The notes below the pieces were generated by a model. It saw only the letters and a program-made list of their open reading frames with translations. It had not been told where the DNA came from and made no database searches. The position numbers and the translations under genes were made by a program. Positions 7,144 to 15,796 of a stretch of 64,000 nt of DNA are shown here, one piece after another. The stretch is from Actinomycetes bacterium (GTDB taxonomy: Bacteria; Actinomycetota; Acidimicrobiia; Acidimicrobiales; Palsa-688). Where the stretch lies: NCBI GenBank assembly GCA_021838445.1, contig JAKCDU010000002.1:62001-126000 (forward strand), read 5' to 3'. Position 1 is the stretch's first letter. The number at the start of each line of letters is the position of its first letter.

Positions 7144-8538
7144 CTACTGACCGCTCATCGAGATGTCGGATATGGCCAGGGTCAGACCCGACGCCGACGA
7201 CGGCAGGCGCTCGAGGTCGTCCCCCACCGCCACCACCCCGCTCAGCATCCGCTGGATGGTCGAGGCGATGGTGATCTCCCGCACCGGACCGGCCAGCTCC
7301 CCGCCGCTGATCAGCACGCCTTCCGCCCCCACCGAGAAGTCACCGCTCACCGGGTTGACCCCCGAGTGCAGTCCCGACACGGACTGGACCAGCAGGCCCT
7401 CGCCGACCTGGGCGTAGATCTGCTCCGGTCGCAAAGAGCCGGGCACCAGGGTGAGGGCCCGGGCGCCGGTCCCGGGTGCACCGCGGTAACCGGCCCGCAC
7501 GGCCGAGCCCGTCGATACCGTTCCGGCCCGGCGCGCTGCGTAGGTGTTGTAGAGGAACATGCGCAGCACCCCGCCGTCGATGAGCACGTTGCGGCGGGTG
7601 GCCAGGCCCTCGGCGTCGTGGGTGGCGGCCGAGTAGGCCTCCGCATCGGTCGGGTCGTCCACCAGGGTGATCTGCGGTGCGGCCACGGCCTCGCCGACAC
7701 GCTCGGCGAACAGCGATCGGCCTTTCAGCACCGATTCACCGTCGAGCGTCCCGGCCAGGATGGACAGCAGGGCGGCGGTGATGCGCGGCTCGAGGACGGC
7801 GGTGAGACGACCGGAGCGGGGCTTGACCGCGCCGAGGAGGCGGGTGGCCCGCAGCACGGCGTCGGACGCCGCCCGTTCGAGGTCGAGGTCGGCGGGGCCT
7901 CGCCCCACCGAGTAGCCGCTGCCGGTCTGAGTGTCGTCGCCCCCCCCTGCGATGGCCTCGGCCGACAGATAACACGCGGTGCGCCGGGACGACGCCTCGA
8001 TGCCGGTGCTGGTCACCACGGCCGACTCGACCGAGGCGTCGCCCCACTCCGAGGCCCGCAGCTGGCGGATCCGCCGGTCGCCGGCGCGCACCGCGTGCTC
8101 GAGGGCTATGGCCTGCTCGATCTTGCGCTGCGTCGGGTAGGTGGCCAGGTCGTCGCGCCACAGGTCGAGCGAAACGGCGGCCACCCCGTCGGGCACGGCC
8201 AGCCCGAGGTAAGGGTCCTCGCTGGCGAAACCGGCATTGTCCCGGGCGTCGGCGAGAGTCTCGGCCACCACGTCGGCGTCGAGCGACCCGGCGTAGGCGA
8301 AGCCCTGGCGGGACCCGGCCACAACCCGGATGCCGATACCGGCCGACTCGGCCGACGACAGCGACTCGACCTCCCCCTCGAACACCCGGATCTCGGTGTC
8401 GCGCCCGCGGGCCACGTAGGCCTCGACCTGCTCGCCGTCGCGCGCCCAGCCGGCCACCTGCCGGGCCAGGTCCAGCAGGCTCTCAGGGGTAGCACCGCCG
8501 CTGCGGCCCGGGCCGGAGCGGTCCTCGGTGACGGTCAT
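7144..8538 (-). CDS. pmbA: TldD/PmbA family protein (PmbA/TldE subunit)
   Basis: A 464-residue partner of TldD. In E. coli the TldD-TldE heterodimer is a zinc protease that trims microcin B17 precursor and degrades CcdA. This member has the family fold markers (GIGIRVVAGSRQGFAYAGSLD, the RRNVLIDGGVLRMFLYNTYAARR strand, GVNPVSGDFSVGAEG) but no HExxxH motif, as expected for the non-catalytic TldE-type subunit. Its ATG overlaps the tldD stop (ATGA), so the two are translationally coupled. No ribosomal peptide precursor gene is visible nearby, so the substrate is unknown. Confidence 0.92.
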   Translation of the reverse strand: MTVTEDRSGPGRSGGATPESLLDLARQVAGWARDGEQVEAYVARGRDTEIRVFEGEVESLSSAESAGIGIRVVAGSRQGFAYAGSLDADVVAETLADARDNAGFASEDPYLGLAVPDGVAAVSLDLWRDDLATYPTQRKIEQAIALEHAVRAGDRRIRQLRASEWGDASVESAVVTSTGIEASSRRTACYLSAEAIAGGGDDTQTGSGYSVGRGPADLDLERAASDAVLRATRLLGAVKPRSGRLTAVLEPRITAALLSILAGTLDGESVLKGRSLFAERVGEAVAAPQITLVDDPTDAEAYSAATHDAEGLATRRNVLIDGGVLRMFLYNTYAARRAGTVSTGSAVRAGYRGAPGTGARALTLVPGSLRPEQIYAQVGEGLLVQSVSGLHSGVNPVSGDFSVGAEGVLISGGELAGPVREITIASTIQRMLSGVVAVGDDLERLPSSASGLTLAISDISMSGQ

Positions 8539-9929
8539 CGGGCGGTGCCACCCACGGTCAGCCCGGTGACCCTCAGGGTGGGCTGGCCGTCCCCTACGGG
8601 TACGCCCTGGCCGTCCTTGCCGCAGGTCCCGGGGCTGCCCATGGCGAAGTCGTGGCCGACCACGTCGATGTTGCGCAGCACCTCCGGGCCGTTGCCGATG
8701 AGGTTGGCGTCGCGCAGGGGTTCGGTGATCCGCCCGTCCTCGATGAGGTAGGCCTCGGTCATGCCGAACACGAAGTCACCGGAAGCGGTGTTCACCTGGC
8801 CGCCGCCCAACTGGGCCACGTAGACCCCGTAAGGGGTCTGGCGGATGATCTCCTCGGGGTCCTCCTCGCCGGCCAGGACGTAGGTGTTGGTCATGCGCAC
8901 CATGGGCAGATGCTGGTAGCTCTCCCGGCGGCCGTTGCCCGATCCCACCCGGCCCTTCTGGCGGGCCCGCAGCCAGTCCCACATATAGTCGGTGAGGACG
9001 CCGTCCTGGATCAGGACGTTGCGCTGGGCCGGGTGGCCCTCGTCGTCGATGGCGATGGCGCCCCACTCGGGGCCCATGGTCCCGTCGTCTACGAGAGTGA
9101 CGAGCGGGCTGGCGACCAGCTCACCCACCTTGCCGGCGAAGACCGAGGAGTCCTTGGCCACCAGGTCGGCCTCGAGGCCGTGGCCGCACGCCTCGTGGAA
9201 CAGCACGCCCCCGCTCCCCTGCTTGATCACCACCGGCACGCGGCCCGACGGCGCGGGTCGGGCGTTGAGCTTGGTGATGGCCCGGAGCGAGGCGGCTGCG
9301 GCCAGGTCCTCGACGTCCACCCGGTCGAACAGCTCGAACCCGAGGGTGGCACCCACCGATTCCCGCCCCGTCTGCAGGCCGGTGTCGCCCGAGGCCACCG
9401 CCGACACTGCGAAACGCGTCTTCACCTGGTCGTCCCCGGCCAGGACCCCCTCGCTGTTGGCGACGAGGATACGCCGACGGCTGTCTCCGTACACGACGCT
9501 CACCTGGCGGATGGAACCGCCGGCCCGGCGGGCGGCCTCATCGGCCCGGCGCAGCAACTCCACCTTGGTCGCCTTGGCGACGGTCTCGGGGAAGACCGCC
9601 ACGGCGGTGGGTGCGGCGGCGTCGACTCGGCGCAGCTCAGCCCGCTTCACCCCCCCGCCGCCACCACGCGCCGCCGCCGCGGCGGCCTCGGCGGCGGCCC
9701 GCAGACCCGCCTCGCTCAGGTCGCTGGTGTGGGCGAAGCCCGTCGTGTCGCCGAAGACGACCCGGATCCCCGCTCCTCTCTCCCGGCCGGAGGCCAGGTC
9801 CTCGACCCGCCCGTCGTCGAGGCGGGCACCCGTGGCCCGGCGATCCTCGGCGAAGACCTCGGCGAAATCCCCGCCGCTGCGCAGGGCCGCGCCCAGAACA
9901 CCATCGATCACCGCTTCGTCGATCAGCAT
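8535..9929 (-). CDS. tldD: Metalloprotease TldD
   Basis: The catalytic subunit of the TldD-TldE protease, 464 residues. The zinc motif HEACGH (His245, Glu246, His250) lies in GVLFHEACGHGLEAD. Other family strands are AQRNVLIQDGVLTDYMWD and GGGQVNTASGDFVFGM. ATG 9929 has AGGAG 5 nt upstream, which fixes the start; the frame upstream of it is not conserved-looking. It is divergent from the hotdog thioesterase gene and leads the tldD-pmbA-nudix operon. Confidence 0.94.
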   Translation of the reverse strand: MLIDEAVIDGVLGAALRSGGDFAEVFAEDRRATGARLDDGRVEDLASGRERGAGIRVVFGDTTGFAHTSDLSEAGLRAAAEAAAAAARGGGGGVKRAELRRVDAAAPTAVAVFPETVAKATKVELLRRADEAARRAGGSIRQVSVVYGDSRRRILVANSEGVLAGDDQVKTRFAVSAVASGDTGLQTGRESVGATLGFELFDRVDVEDLAAAASLRAITKLNARPAPSGRVPVVIKQGSGGVLFHEACGHGLEADLVAKDSSVFAGKVGELVASPLVTLVDDGTMGPEWGAIAIDDEGHPAQRNVLIQDGVLTDYMWDWLRARQKGRVGSGNGRRESYQHLPMVRMTNTYVLAGEEDPEEIIRQTPYGVYVAQLGGGQVNTASGDFVFGMTEAYLIEDGRITEPLRDANLIGNGPEVLRNIDVVGHDFAMGSPGTCGKDGQGVPVGDGQPTLRVTGLTVGGTAR

Positions 9930-9990
9930 CTCACTCCTATTCGCTCCGCCCGGCGCCGGCCGGTATTGGAACAGAGCGAGGCTACCCGCG

Positions 9991-9996
9991 TACCGT
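9991..9996 (+). promoter_or_regulatory. Leaderless -10 box for the hotdog gene
   Basis: TACCGT, 8 nt before GTG 10005; no ribosome binding site intervenes. Confidence 0.4.
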
Positions 9997-10004
9997 AGAC
10001 AATC

Positions 10005-10382
10005 GTGGCCTTGCAGACCCCCTTGTGCGCCCAGGTCGAACTGGTGGTCACCGAGGCCGACACGGCTATCGCTTTCGGCAGCGGCGACGTGCCGGTGCTC
10101 GCCACCCCCCGGCTGGTCGCGCTGTGCGAGCGGGCCGCCGCCGACGCCCTGAGAGCCCACCTCGAGCGCGGCCAGACCTCGGTCGGCTTCCGAACCGAGA
10201 TCACCCACCTGGTTCCCGTGCTCATCGGCAGCCGGGTCACCGCAGTGGCGGCGTTCGAGCGCTCCGACGGCAAGCGCATCGCCTTCAACGTCTCTGTCAC
10301 CGACCGTTTCGGCCTGGTGGCCGCCGGGAAGGTCGTGAGAGTGGTCGTCGATCCCGCGGTGTTCATGGAGAAGGCCCGCTAG
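10005..10382 (+). CDS. Hotdog-fold thioesterase-like protein (FlK-like)
   Basis: A 125-residue single hotdog domain. The order of elements (VLATPRLVALCERAAADAL helix, then VGFRTEITHLVPVLIGSRV and a GKRIAFNVSVTD strand) resembles the fluoroacetyl-CoA thioesterase FlK group, which hydrolyses small acyl-CoAs. The helix residue Glu in ALCERAA and the His in EITHLVP sit where catalytic residues occur in that family. Substrate unknown. GTG start; no Shine-Dalgarno, but a -10 box 8 nt upstream. The next gene follows after 77 bp in the same direction. Confidence 0.75.
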   Translation: MALQTPLCAQVELVVTEADTAIAFGSGDVPVLATPRLVALCERAAADALRAHLERGQTSVGFRTEITHLVPVLIGSRVTAVAAFERSDGKRIAFNVSVTDRFGLVAAGKVVRVVVDPAVFMEKAR

Positions 10383-10459
10383 CCAAACGCTTGGCAGCGC
10401 GGGTGGCGGCTGGATCAGCCGTTAATGTCGACCAGTTGGAAGAGACCACTACGCCCCAG

Positions 10460-11278
10460 ATGCCTCACTCGCCGCGGCGGGTGCTGCCCTCGCACTGGTG
10501 GCGGGAGGTCCTCATAATCGCTGTCTTCTACGGCCTGTACACCCTCGTGCGCGACCTTCGCGGCGACAAGCCGGTGTCGGTCGACCAGGCGTTCACCAAC
10601 GCCAAGCGGATCATCCACCTGGAGCGGTGGGTCGGTCTGTTCCACGAACAGGATCTGCAGCACGCCCTGCTGAGCCAACGGTGGCTGATCCGCATCTGCG
10701 ACGACTACTACGGGACCGCCCACTTCGTCATCACCATCGGGGTGCTGGTCCTGCTCTTCTTCCGCTTCCCCTACCAGTACCGCTTCTGGCGCAACGTGCT
10801 GGCCCTCATGACCGGCCTGGCCCTGCTGGGCTTCTACTTCTTCCCCCTGATGCCACCCCGGCTCCTGCCGGCGGGGTACGGCTTCGTGGACACGCTGAAG
10901 GTGATCGGAGGCCTGTGGAACTTCACCAGCGGGCCGGTCAACGACGTCTCCAATCAGTACGCGGCCATGCCCAGCCTCCACACCGCCTGGGCCACTTGGT
11001 GCTCCTTCGCTCTCGCCTCGGTCATCCGCCCGCTGTGGGCCCGGGTCCTGATCTTTCTCTACCCCGTGTTCACCATCTTCGCCATCGTGGTGACCGCCAA
11101 CCACTTCTTCGCCGACGCCGCCGCCGGGCTGGCCCTGCTCGGCCTGTCCTTGGCTGTGGTCCATCCCGTCACCGCCGCTCTCGACCGCCAGGCGTGGCGG
11201 CGGGCCGTCCGCCACGAGCACGCCGGGTTGGCCACCAGGGGCACTCCCCTCGCCGGCAGGAGCAACCCCGCCCCGTGA
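10460..11278 (+). CDS. PAP2-superfamily membrane phosphatase/phosphotransferase
   Basis: A membrane protein of about 272 residues with five or six hydrophobic segments. The C-terminal half has the PAP2 signatures MPSLHTAW (catalytic His) and ANHFFADAAAG (H-x4-D), spaced as in inositol-phosphoceramide-synthase-like PAP2 proteins. It probably removes or transfers phosphate on a lipid phosphate or inositol lipid. ATG 10460 is chosen because it begins just before the first helix; upstream in-frame GTG/TTG codons are possible. Its TGA overlaps the GTG of the polyprenyl synthetase, so it may dephosphorylate an isoprenoid diphosphate from that enzyme; this link is inference. Confidence 0.82.
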   Translation: MPHSPRRVLPSHWWREVLIIAVFYGLYTLVRDLRGDKPVSVDQAFTNAKRIIHLERWVGLFHEQDLQHALLSQRWLIRICDDYYGTAHFVITIGVLVLLFFRFPYQYRFWRNVLALMTGLALLGFYFFPLMPPRLLPAGYGFVDTLKVIGGLWNFTSGPVNDVSNQYAAMPSLHTAWATWCSFALASVIRPLWARVLIFLYPVFTIFAIVVTANHFFADAAAGLALLGLSLAVVHPVTAALDRQAWRRAVRHEHAGLATRGTPLAGRSNPAP

Positions 11279-12333
11279 ACCTTCCTCCGCCCGTTCAGGC
11301 GGTGGCCGGGCCGGTCGAGGCCCGCCTGCGCCGATTGTTCGACCAAGAGGACGAGCGGTGGGCCGCCGTCGACCCCGATCTGGCCGCCCCCTTCGAGGCC
11401 CTCCGCTCCTACGTGCTGTCAGGGGGCAAGCGGCTGCGACCGGCCTTCTGCTTTTGGGCCTTCGTGGGCGCCGGTGGCTCGCCCGACGACCCCGCGGTAA
11501 TCGACGCCGGGGCCGCCATCGAGATGCTCCACACCGCGGCACTGATCCACGACGACATCATCGACGGGTCCCTGCGCCGCCACGGCGCCGACACCGTCCA
11601 CGTCCGCTTCGCGGGGATGCACGCCGGTCGGGGATGGTCGGGGACGTCGGCCCGTTTCGGGGAGGGAGCGGCCATCCTCATCGGCGACCTGTCCCTCATC
11701 TACAGCAGCCTCCTCCTGGCCGGGGCCCCCCCGGCGGCGGTGGCCACCTTCGAGGAGATGCGCCTCGAGGTCAACGTGGGCCAGTACCTCGACATCCTGG
11801 GCAGTGCTCAGGGCGTCAGCCGACCCGGCCTGGCGGCCGCCGACCGGGCCCGGCGGATCTGCCGCTTCAAGACGGCCAAGTACACCATCGAGCGGCCGCT
11901 CCACCTGGGCGCCGCCCTGGCCGCCCCCGAGCGGCTCGGCGAGTTGGCCGGTCCGCTGTCGGAGTTCGGGCTGCCCCTCGGTGAGGCCTTCCAACTCAAA
12001 GACGACCTGCTCGGGGTGTTCGGCGACCCTGGAGTAACCGGCAAGCCGGTGGGGGACGACCTGCGGGAGGGCAAACCGACCCTGCTGGCCGCTCTGACCG
12101 CCGATCGCGACCCGCGTTTCGCGACCCGGTTCGGGGCGGCCGATCTCGGCCCCGAAGACATCGCCGACCTGCAGGAGATGATCGTGGCCACCGGTGCCCG
12201 AGCCGAGGTGGAGCAGGCGGTCGACGAGCTCGTGGCCCGCTCCGAGACAGCGCTCGAGCGCCTCCCGCTGAAGGCCCCGGCCCTCACCGCTCTCGGTCTG
12301 GTAGCCCGCTACGTGGCCGGTCGCGACCGCTGA
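11275..12333 (+). CDS. Polyprenyl synthetase (geranylgeranyl diphosphate synthase-like)
   Basis: Condenses IPP onto allylic diphosphates to make a C15-C20 or longer isoprenoid diphosphate. The 352-residue product has the first Asp-rich motif DDIID (93-97) preceded by IEMLHTAALIH, the GGKRLRP IPP-binding segment (50-56), and the second motif KDDLLGVFGD (242-251). The second motif has Gly in place of the last Asp, which is usual in actinobacterial GGPP synthases. GTG 11275 overlaps the PAP2 stop (GTGA). It lies 71 bp before dxs, so precursor supply and chain elongation are adjacent. Chain length cannot be decided by eye. Confidence 0.92.
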   Translation: MNLPPPVQAVAGPVEARLRRLFDQEDERWAAVDPDLAAPFEALRSYVLSGGKRLRPAFCFWAFVGAGGSPDDPAVIDAGAAIEMLHTAALIHDDIIDGSLRRHGADTVHVRFAGMHAGRGWSGTSARFGEGAAILIGDLSLIYSSLLLAGAPPAAVATFEEMRLEVNVGQYLDILGSAQGVSRPGLAAADRARRICRFKTAKYTIERPLHLGAALAAPERLGELAGPLSEFGLPLGEAFQLKDDLLGVFGDPGVTGKPVGDDLREGKPTLLAALTADRDPRFATRFGAADLGPEDIADLQEMIVATGARAEVEQAVDELVARSETALERLPLKAPALTALGLVARYVAGRDR

Positions 12334-12392
12334 AGCGGCTCCCCTGGCGGGTCGCCCGGCGGGGTCGTCTCTTCAAAGGCGGGCGGGGGAGG

Positions 12393-12398
12393 TAGCCT
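12393..12398 (+). promoter_or_regulatory. Leaderless -10 box for dxs
   Basis: TAGCCT, exactly 6 nt before ATG 12405. A GGGGGAGG also lies upstream, so a leadered transcript from the previous gene could be translated as well. Confidence 0.45.
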
Positions 12399-12404
12399 CG
12401 GTAG

Positions 12405-14285
12405 ATGCTTTTGGAGTCGATCGGCTCGCCGACGGACCTCGCTCGGCTGGACCACGACGAGCTCGACACTCTCGCCGCCGAGATACGGGCCTTCATCGTC
12501 AACGCGGTGGCGGTCAACGGAGGGCACCTGGGCTCCAACCTGGGGGCCGTCGAGCTGACCATCGCCGTGCACCGGGTGTTCTCCTCGCCGCGTGACATCC
12601 TCCTGTGGGACACCGGCCACCAGGCTTACGGCCACAAGCTGCTGACCGGCCGGCAGGACATGTTCTCCTCGCTGCGCCAAGGCGGCGGGCTGTCGGGCTA
12701 CCCGTCGCGGGCCGAGTCGGTCCATGACTGGGTGGAGAACAGCCACGCCTCTACCATCCTGAGCTACGCCCACGGCATGGCCGCTGCGCTGGCTCGCAGC
12801 GCCAGCCCCGACCGCCGGGTGGTGGCGGTCATCGGCGACGGCGCCCTCACCGGGGGCATGGCCTTCGAGGGTCTCAACAATCTCGGCCACAGCGGCAGCC
12901 GGGTCGTCATCGTCCTCAACGACAACGGTCGCTCCTACGCGCCGACCGTGTCGCGCCTGTCGGAGAGTCTCACCAAGCTACGGCTCCACCCCGGGCTGAC
13001 CTCGGTACGGTCGCGGATCGAGGAGCGCCTGCGGGAACTGCCCGGCGTCGGCAGTCTCGCCTACAGCAGCCTTCAGGGCCTGTACTCGGCGGTGCGCGAG
13101 GTCATCGAGCCGCCAGCGTTCTTCGAAGCGCTCGGCGTCCGCTACGTCGGTCCCATCGACGGGCACGACATCGCCGGTATGGAGATGGCCCTGGTCCAAG
13201 CGGCCGAGCACGAGGGCCCCATCGTCGTGCACGTGGTCACCCGCAAGGGGCGCGGCTACGCCCCCGCCGAGGACGACGACGAGCGCTGCCTCCACGACGC
13301 ACCGGTGTTCGACCCGGCGGTGGGTCCCGGCGACGATCCCCACGCCCTGAAGGGCTACACCCAGGCGTTCAACGAGGCCATGTTGGCGGCCGGGGAGCGC
13401 CACCCCAATCTGGTGGCCATCACCGCGGCCATGCCGGGTCCCACCGGTCTCCTGCCCTTTGCCACCCGCTGGCCCGACCGCTTCTTCGACGTCGGCATCG
13501 CCGAGCAGACGGCGGTCACCTCGGCCGCGGGCATGGCCATGGGCGGGTTGCGACCGGTCGTGGCGGTCTACTCCACGTTCTTCTCGCGGGCTTTCGACCA
13601 GGCCAACATGGACGTGGGGTTGCACGGCCAGCCCGTGGTGTTCGCCTTGGACCGGGCCGGCATCACCGGTCCCGACGGGGCCAGCCACCACGGCGTGCTG
13701 GACATGGCGCTCAGCCTGCGCATCCCCGGGATGAGCGTCTTCGCCCCCTCGTCGGCCCAGGAGCTGTCGGTGATGCTCGACACCGCCTTGGAGATGAGCG
13801 GCCCATCGGTGATCCGCTACCCCCGGGGGGCGGCCCGCCAGGTCGGCCCCGATCAGGTCGGCTCGGGCCTGAGCGCCCGCCTCCTGCGCCACAGCGACCG
13901 CGACACGGTGTGCATCCTGGCCGTGGGCAAGATGCTCGAAGCCGCCGAGGAGGCGGTGGACATCCTCGCCGCCGACGACATCGACGCCACCCTGTGGGAC
14001 GTGCGGGTCGTCCGCCCTCTCGACCCGCGGATGGTCGCCGACGCCGGCCGCCACGCCTTGGTGGTGACCGTCGAGGACGGCATCCGATCCGGAGGAGCCG
14101 GGTCATTCATCGCTGACGCCGTCGCCGACCTGCAGGAGACCAGGATCGCCCCCCCGTTCCTCATCCTCGGGGTGCCCACCGCCTACATCCCACACGGGGC
14201 CCAGGAGCAGATCCTCTCCCAGTTGGGCCTCGACGGCCCAGGCGTGGCCGCCGCCGTGGCCAAGGCTCTCCCCCGCCCGGCATGA
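12405..14285 (+). CDS. dxs: 1-deoxy-D-xylulose-5-phosphate synthase
   Basis: The first enzyme of the MEP isoprenoid pathway: a thiamine-diphosphate enzyme joining pyruvate and glyceraldehyde-3-phosphate. The 626-residue length is standard. Visible are the N-terminal NGGHLGSNLG with His41, the ThDP motif GDGALTGGMAFEGLNN (about 144-159), the FDVGIAEQ segment carrying the catalytic Glu of the pyrimidine domain, and the C-terminal transketolase domain (EDG..SGGAGS). The following gene overlaps its stop by 4 bp. A second dxs-like copy is not in the window. Confidence 0.97.
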   Translation: MLLESIGSPTDLARLDHDELDTLAAEIRAFIVNAVAVNGGHLGSNLGAVELTIAVHRVFSSPRDILLWDTGHQAYGHKLLTGRQDMFSSLRQGGGLSGYPSRAESVHDWVENSHASTILSYAHGMAAALARSASPDRRVVAVIGDGALTGGMAFEGLNNLGHSGSRVVIVLNDNGRSYAPTVSRLSESLTKLRLHPGLTSVRSRIEERLRELPGVGSLAYSSLQGLYSAVREVIEPPAFFEALGVRYVGPIDGHDIAGMEMALVQAAEHEGPIVVHVVTRKGRGYAPAEDDDERCLHDAPVFDPAVGPGDDPHALKGYTQAFNEAMLAAGERHPNLVAITAAMPGPTGLLPFATRWPDRFFDVGIAEQTAVTSAAGMAMGGLRPVVAVYSTFFSRAFDQANMDVGLHGQPVVFALDRAGITGPDGASHHGVLDMALSLRIPGMSVFAPSSAQELSVMLDTALEMSGPSVIRYPRGAARQVGPDQVGSGLSARLLRHSDRDTVCILAVGKMLEAAEEAVDILAADDIDATLWDVRVVRPLDPRMVADAGRHALVVTVEDGIRSGGAGSFIADAVADLQETRIAPPFLILGVPTAYIPHGAQEQILSQLGLDGPGVAAAVAKALPRPA

Positions 14286-15022
14286 CCGTCGACACCTCCG
14301 TGCACCTGTCGGCTCTCACCGCCGACAGCGAAGCGTTCGCCCAGTGCGCCGCGGGCCATCTCGACCAGCCCGTGCCCTCCTGCCCCGGTTGGGCCGTCGC
14401 CGACCTGGTCGGTCACCTGGGGGGCGTGTACAGCTGGGTCAAGATGGTCGTCGACGCCGCCGGGGCCAGACCCGGCTCCGACCGCGACGGTCCCCCGCCC
14501 GAGCGGGACCAGCTCGTCGAGTGGTTCGCCGACCGGCGTGATGCCATGGTCGAGGCTCTGACCGGTCGCGAGCCCTCGTCGTCGGCGTGGATTTTCGCTG
14601 CGCCCCATACCGGCGACATCGGCTGGTGGCGGCGCCGTCAGGCGCTGGAGACCGCGGTCCACCTCTACGACGTCCAGAGCGCGACGTCGACCCCGGCGGC
14701 GGTGGCACCCGAACTAGCCGCTGACGGTGTGGACGAGGTCCTGACCGTATTCCTGCCGCGCTTCTTGGCCCGGCGGGACGTCCCGGGACTCGAAGGGTCC
14801 GTCCACCTCCACTGCACCGACACCGACGGGGAGTGGGTGGTCGAATTCGGGGGCTCCGAGCCGGAGGTCCGGCGCGAGCACGCCAAGGCGGACACCGCGC
14901 TTCGGGGGCCGGCCTCGGATCTGTTCCTGCTGCTGTGGAACCGCGTGACCCTCGACGGGGCTGGTCTCGAGGTATTCGGTAACCGTCGGGTCGCCGAGGC
15001 GCTGAGCGACGTCCGGCTCTAA
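14282..15022 (+). CDS. Maleylpyruvate isomerase family (mycothiol-dependent-type, DinB fold) protein
   Basis: A 246-residue protein with an N-terminal DinB/MDMPI four-helix domain (SCPGWAVADLVGHLGGVYSW, with its His, and a later WRRRQALETAVHLYD helix with a metal-type His) and a C-terminal MDMPI-C/SCP2-like domain (SDLFLLLWNR). Family members use mycothiol as cofactor in isomerase or transferase reactions; the actual substrate is unknown. The ATG overlaps the dxs stop (ATGA), so it is cotranslated with dxs. Its stop overlaps the convergent SRAP gene by 4 bp. Confidence 0.85.
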   Translation: MTVDTSVHLSALTADSEAFAQCAAGHLDQPVPSCPGWAVADLVGHLGGVYSWVKMVVDAAGARPGSDRDGPPPERDQLVEWFADRRDAMVEALTGREPSSSAWIFAAPHTGDIGWWRRRQALETAVHLYDVQSATSTPAAVAPELAADGVDEVLTVFLPRFLARRDVPGLEGSVHLHCTDTDGEWVVEFGGSEPEVRREHAKADTALRGPASDLFLLLWNRVTLDGAGLEVFGNRRVAEALSDVRL

Positions 15023-15750
15023 GCGGGCCGATCGCCGAGCGGTTCGAGCAGCTCGGGGCCGTCGTGGGCGACGTGGTTGACCCGGGTGGAGACCGGATAG
15101 ACCTCGAGGAGATCGTCGGCGGCGGGCCTCATCAGGGTCTCCACGAGGCCCATGCCGGTCTCGGGGTCGAGCCAGGGCTGCCAGTCGGGCTCCTCGACTA
15201 TCACCGGCATCCGGTCGTGGACGGGGGCCAGGAGGGCGTTGGCGGCGGTGGTGACTATGGCGCAGGTGCGCACCGGGGGGGCGGCCGGCTCCGCCGGATC
15301 GCGCCAGGACTCCCAGATCCCGGCCAGGGCCATGGGCCGCCCGTCACGCCGGCGCACGGCGTGGGGAAGGCGTCCGGCGGCTCGACCGTCGGCGCCGACC
15401 CGGCGCTGCCACTCGTAGAAGGCGTCAGCCGGGATCAGGCACCGCCTGGCCACGACGGCCCGGCGGTAGGCCGGCTTGGTGGTGATCCCCTCGGCTCGGG
15501 CATTGATCATCCGGTTGCCGACCGCGGGGTCCGTGGCCCACGACGGGATCAGACCCCACCTGAAGGTACCGAGGGCCCGGTGGACGGCCTGGTCCGAACC
15601 GCCGCCGGGCCGTCGAAGGGCGACCGCGTAGACGGGCAGTGACGGGGCCACGTTGTAGCGGGGTTCCAGTGGCTCGGCCCGTACCTCTTCGACGCCGAAG
15701 ACCTCGGCGAGGTCGGTGACGGTCGAGGTGGAGGTGAAACGGCCGCACAT
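15019..15750 (-). CDS. SRAP-domain protein (YedK/HMCES-like, abasic-site crosslinker)
   Basis: SRAP proteins shield abasic sites in single-stranded DNA by forming a thiazolidine crosslink through the N-terminal cysteine. The 243-residue protein has the invariant Met-Cys-Gly-Arg-Phe start (Cys2 exposed after Met removal), Asn33 in RYNVAPS, Glu113 in AFYEW and His178 in VHDRMPV, all the active-site residues. ATG 15750 is fixed by Cys2. A TACGGT box 6 nt upstream suggests a leaderless transcript. Confidence 0.95.
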   Translation of the reverse strand: MCGRFTSTSTVTDLAEVFGVEEVRAEPLEPRYNVAPSLPVYAVALRRPGGGSDQAVHRALGTFRWGLIPSWATDPAVGNRMINARAEGITTKPAYRRAVVARRCLIPADAFYEWQRRVGADGRAAGRLPHAVRRRDGRPMALAGIWESWRDPAEPAAPPVRTCAIVTTAANALLAPVHDRMPVIVEEPDWQPWLDPETGMGLVETLMRPAADDLLEVYPVSTRVNHVAHDGPELLEPLGDRPA

Positions 15751-15756
15751 ACGCCC

Positions 15757-15762
15757 ACCGTA
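15757..15762 (-). promoter_or_regulatory. Leaderless -10 box for the SRAP gene
   Basis: TACGGT on the minus strand, 6 nt before ATG 15750, whose position is fixed by the catalytic Cys2. This makes it a strong leaderless case. Confidence 0.6.
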
Positions 15763-15784
15763 GGCCGGTCGGCAAGTAGACTCG

Positions 15785-15796
15785 GGTCTTCAGACC
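15785..15796. promoter_or_regulatory. 12-bp dyad before the membrane protein gene
   Basis: GGTCT-TC-AGACC ends immediately before ATG 15797. It could be an operator or a small hairpin masking the start; no regulator is known. Confidence 0.3.
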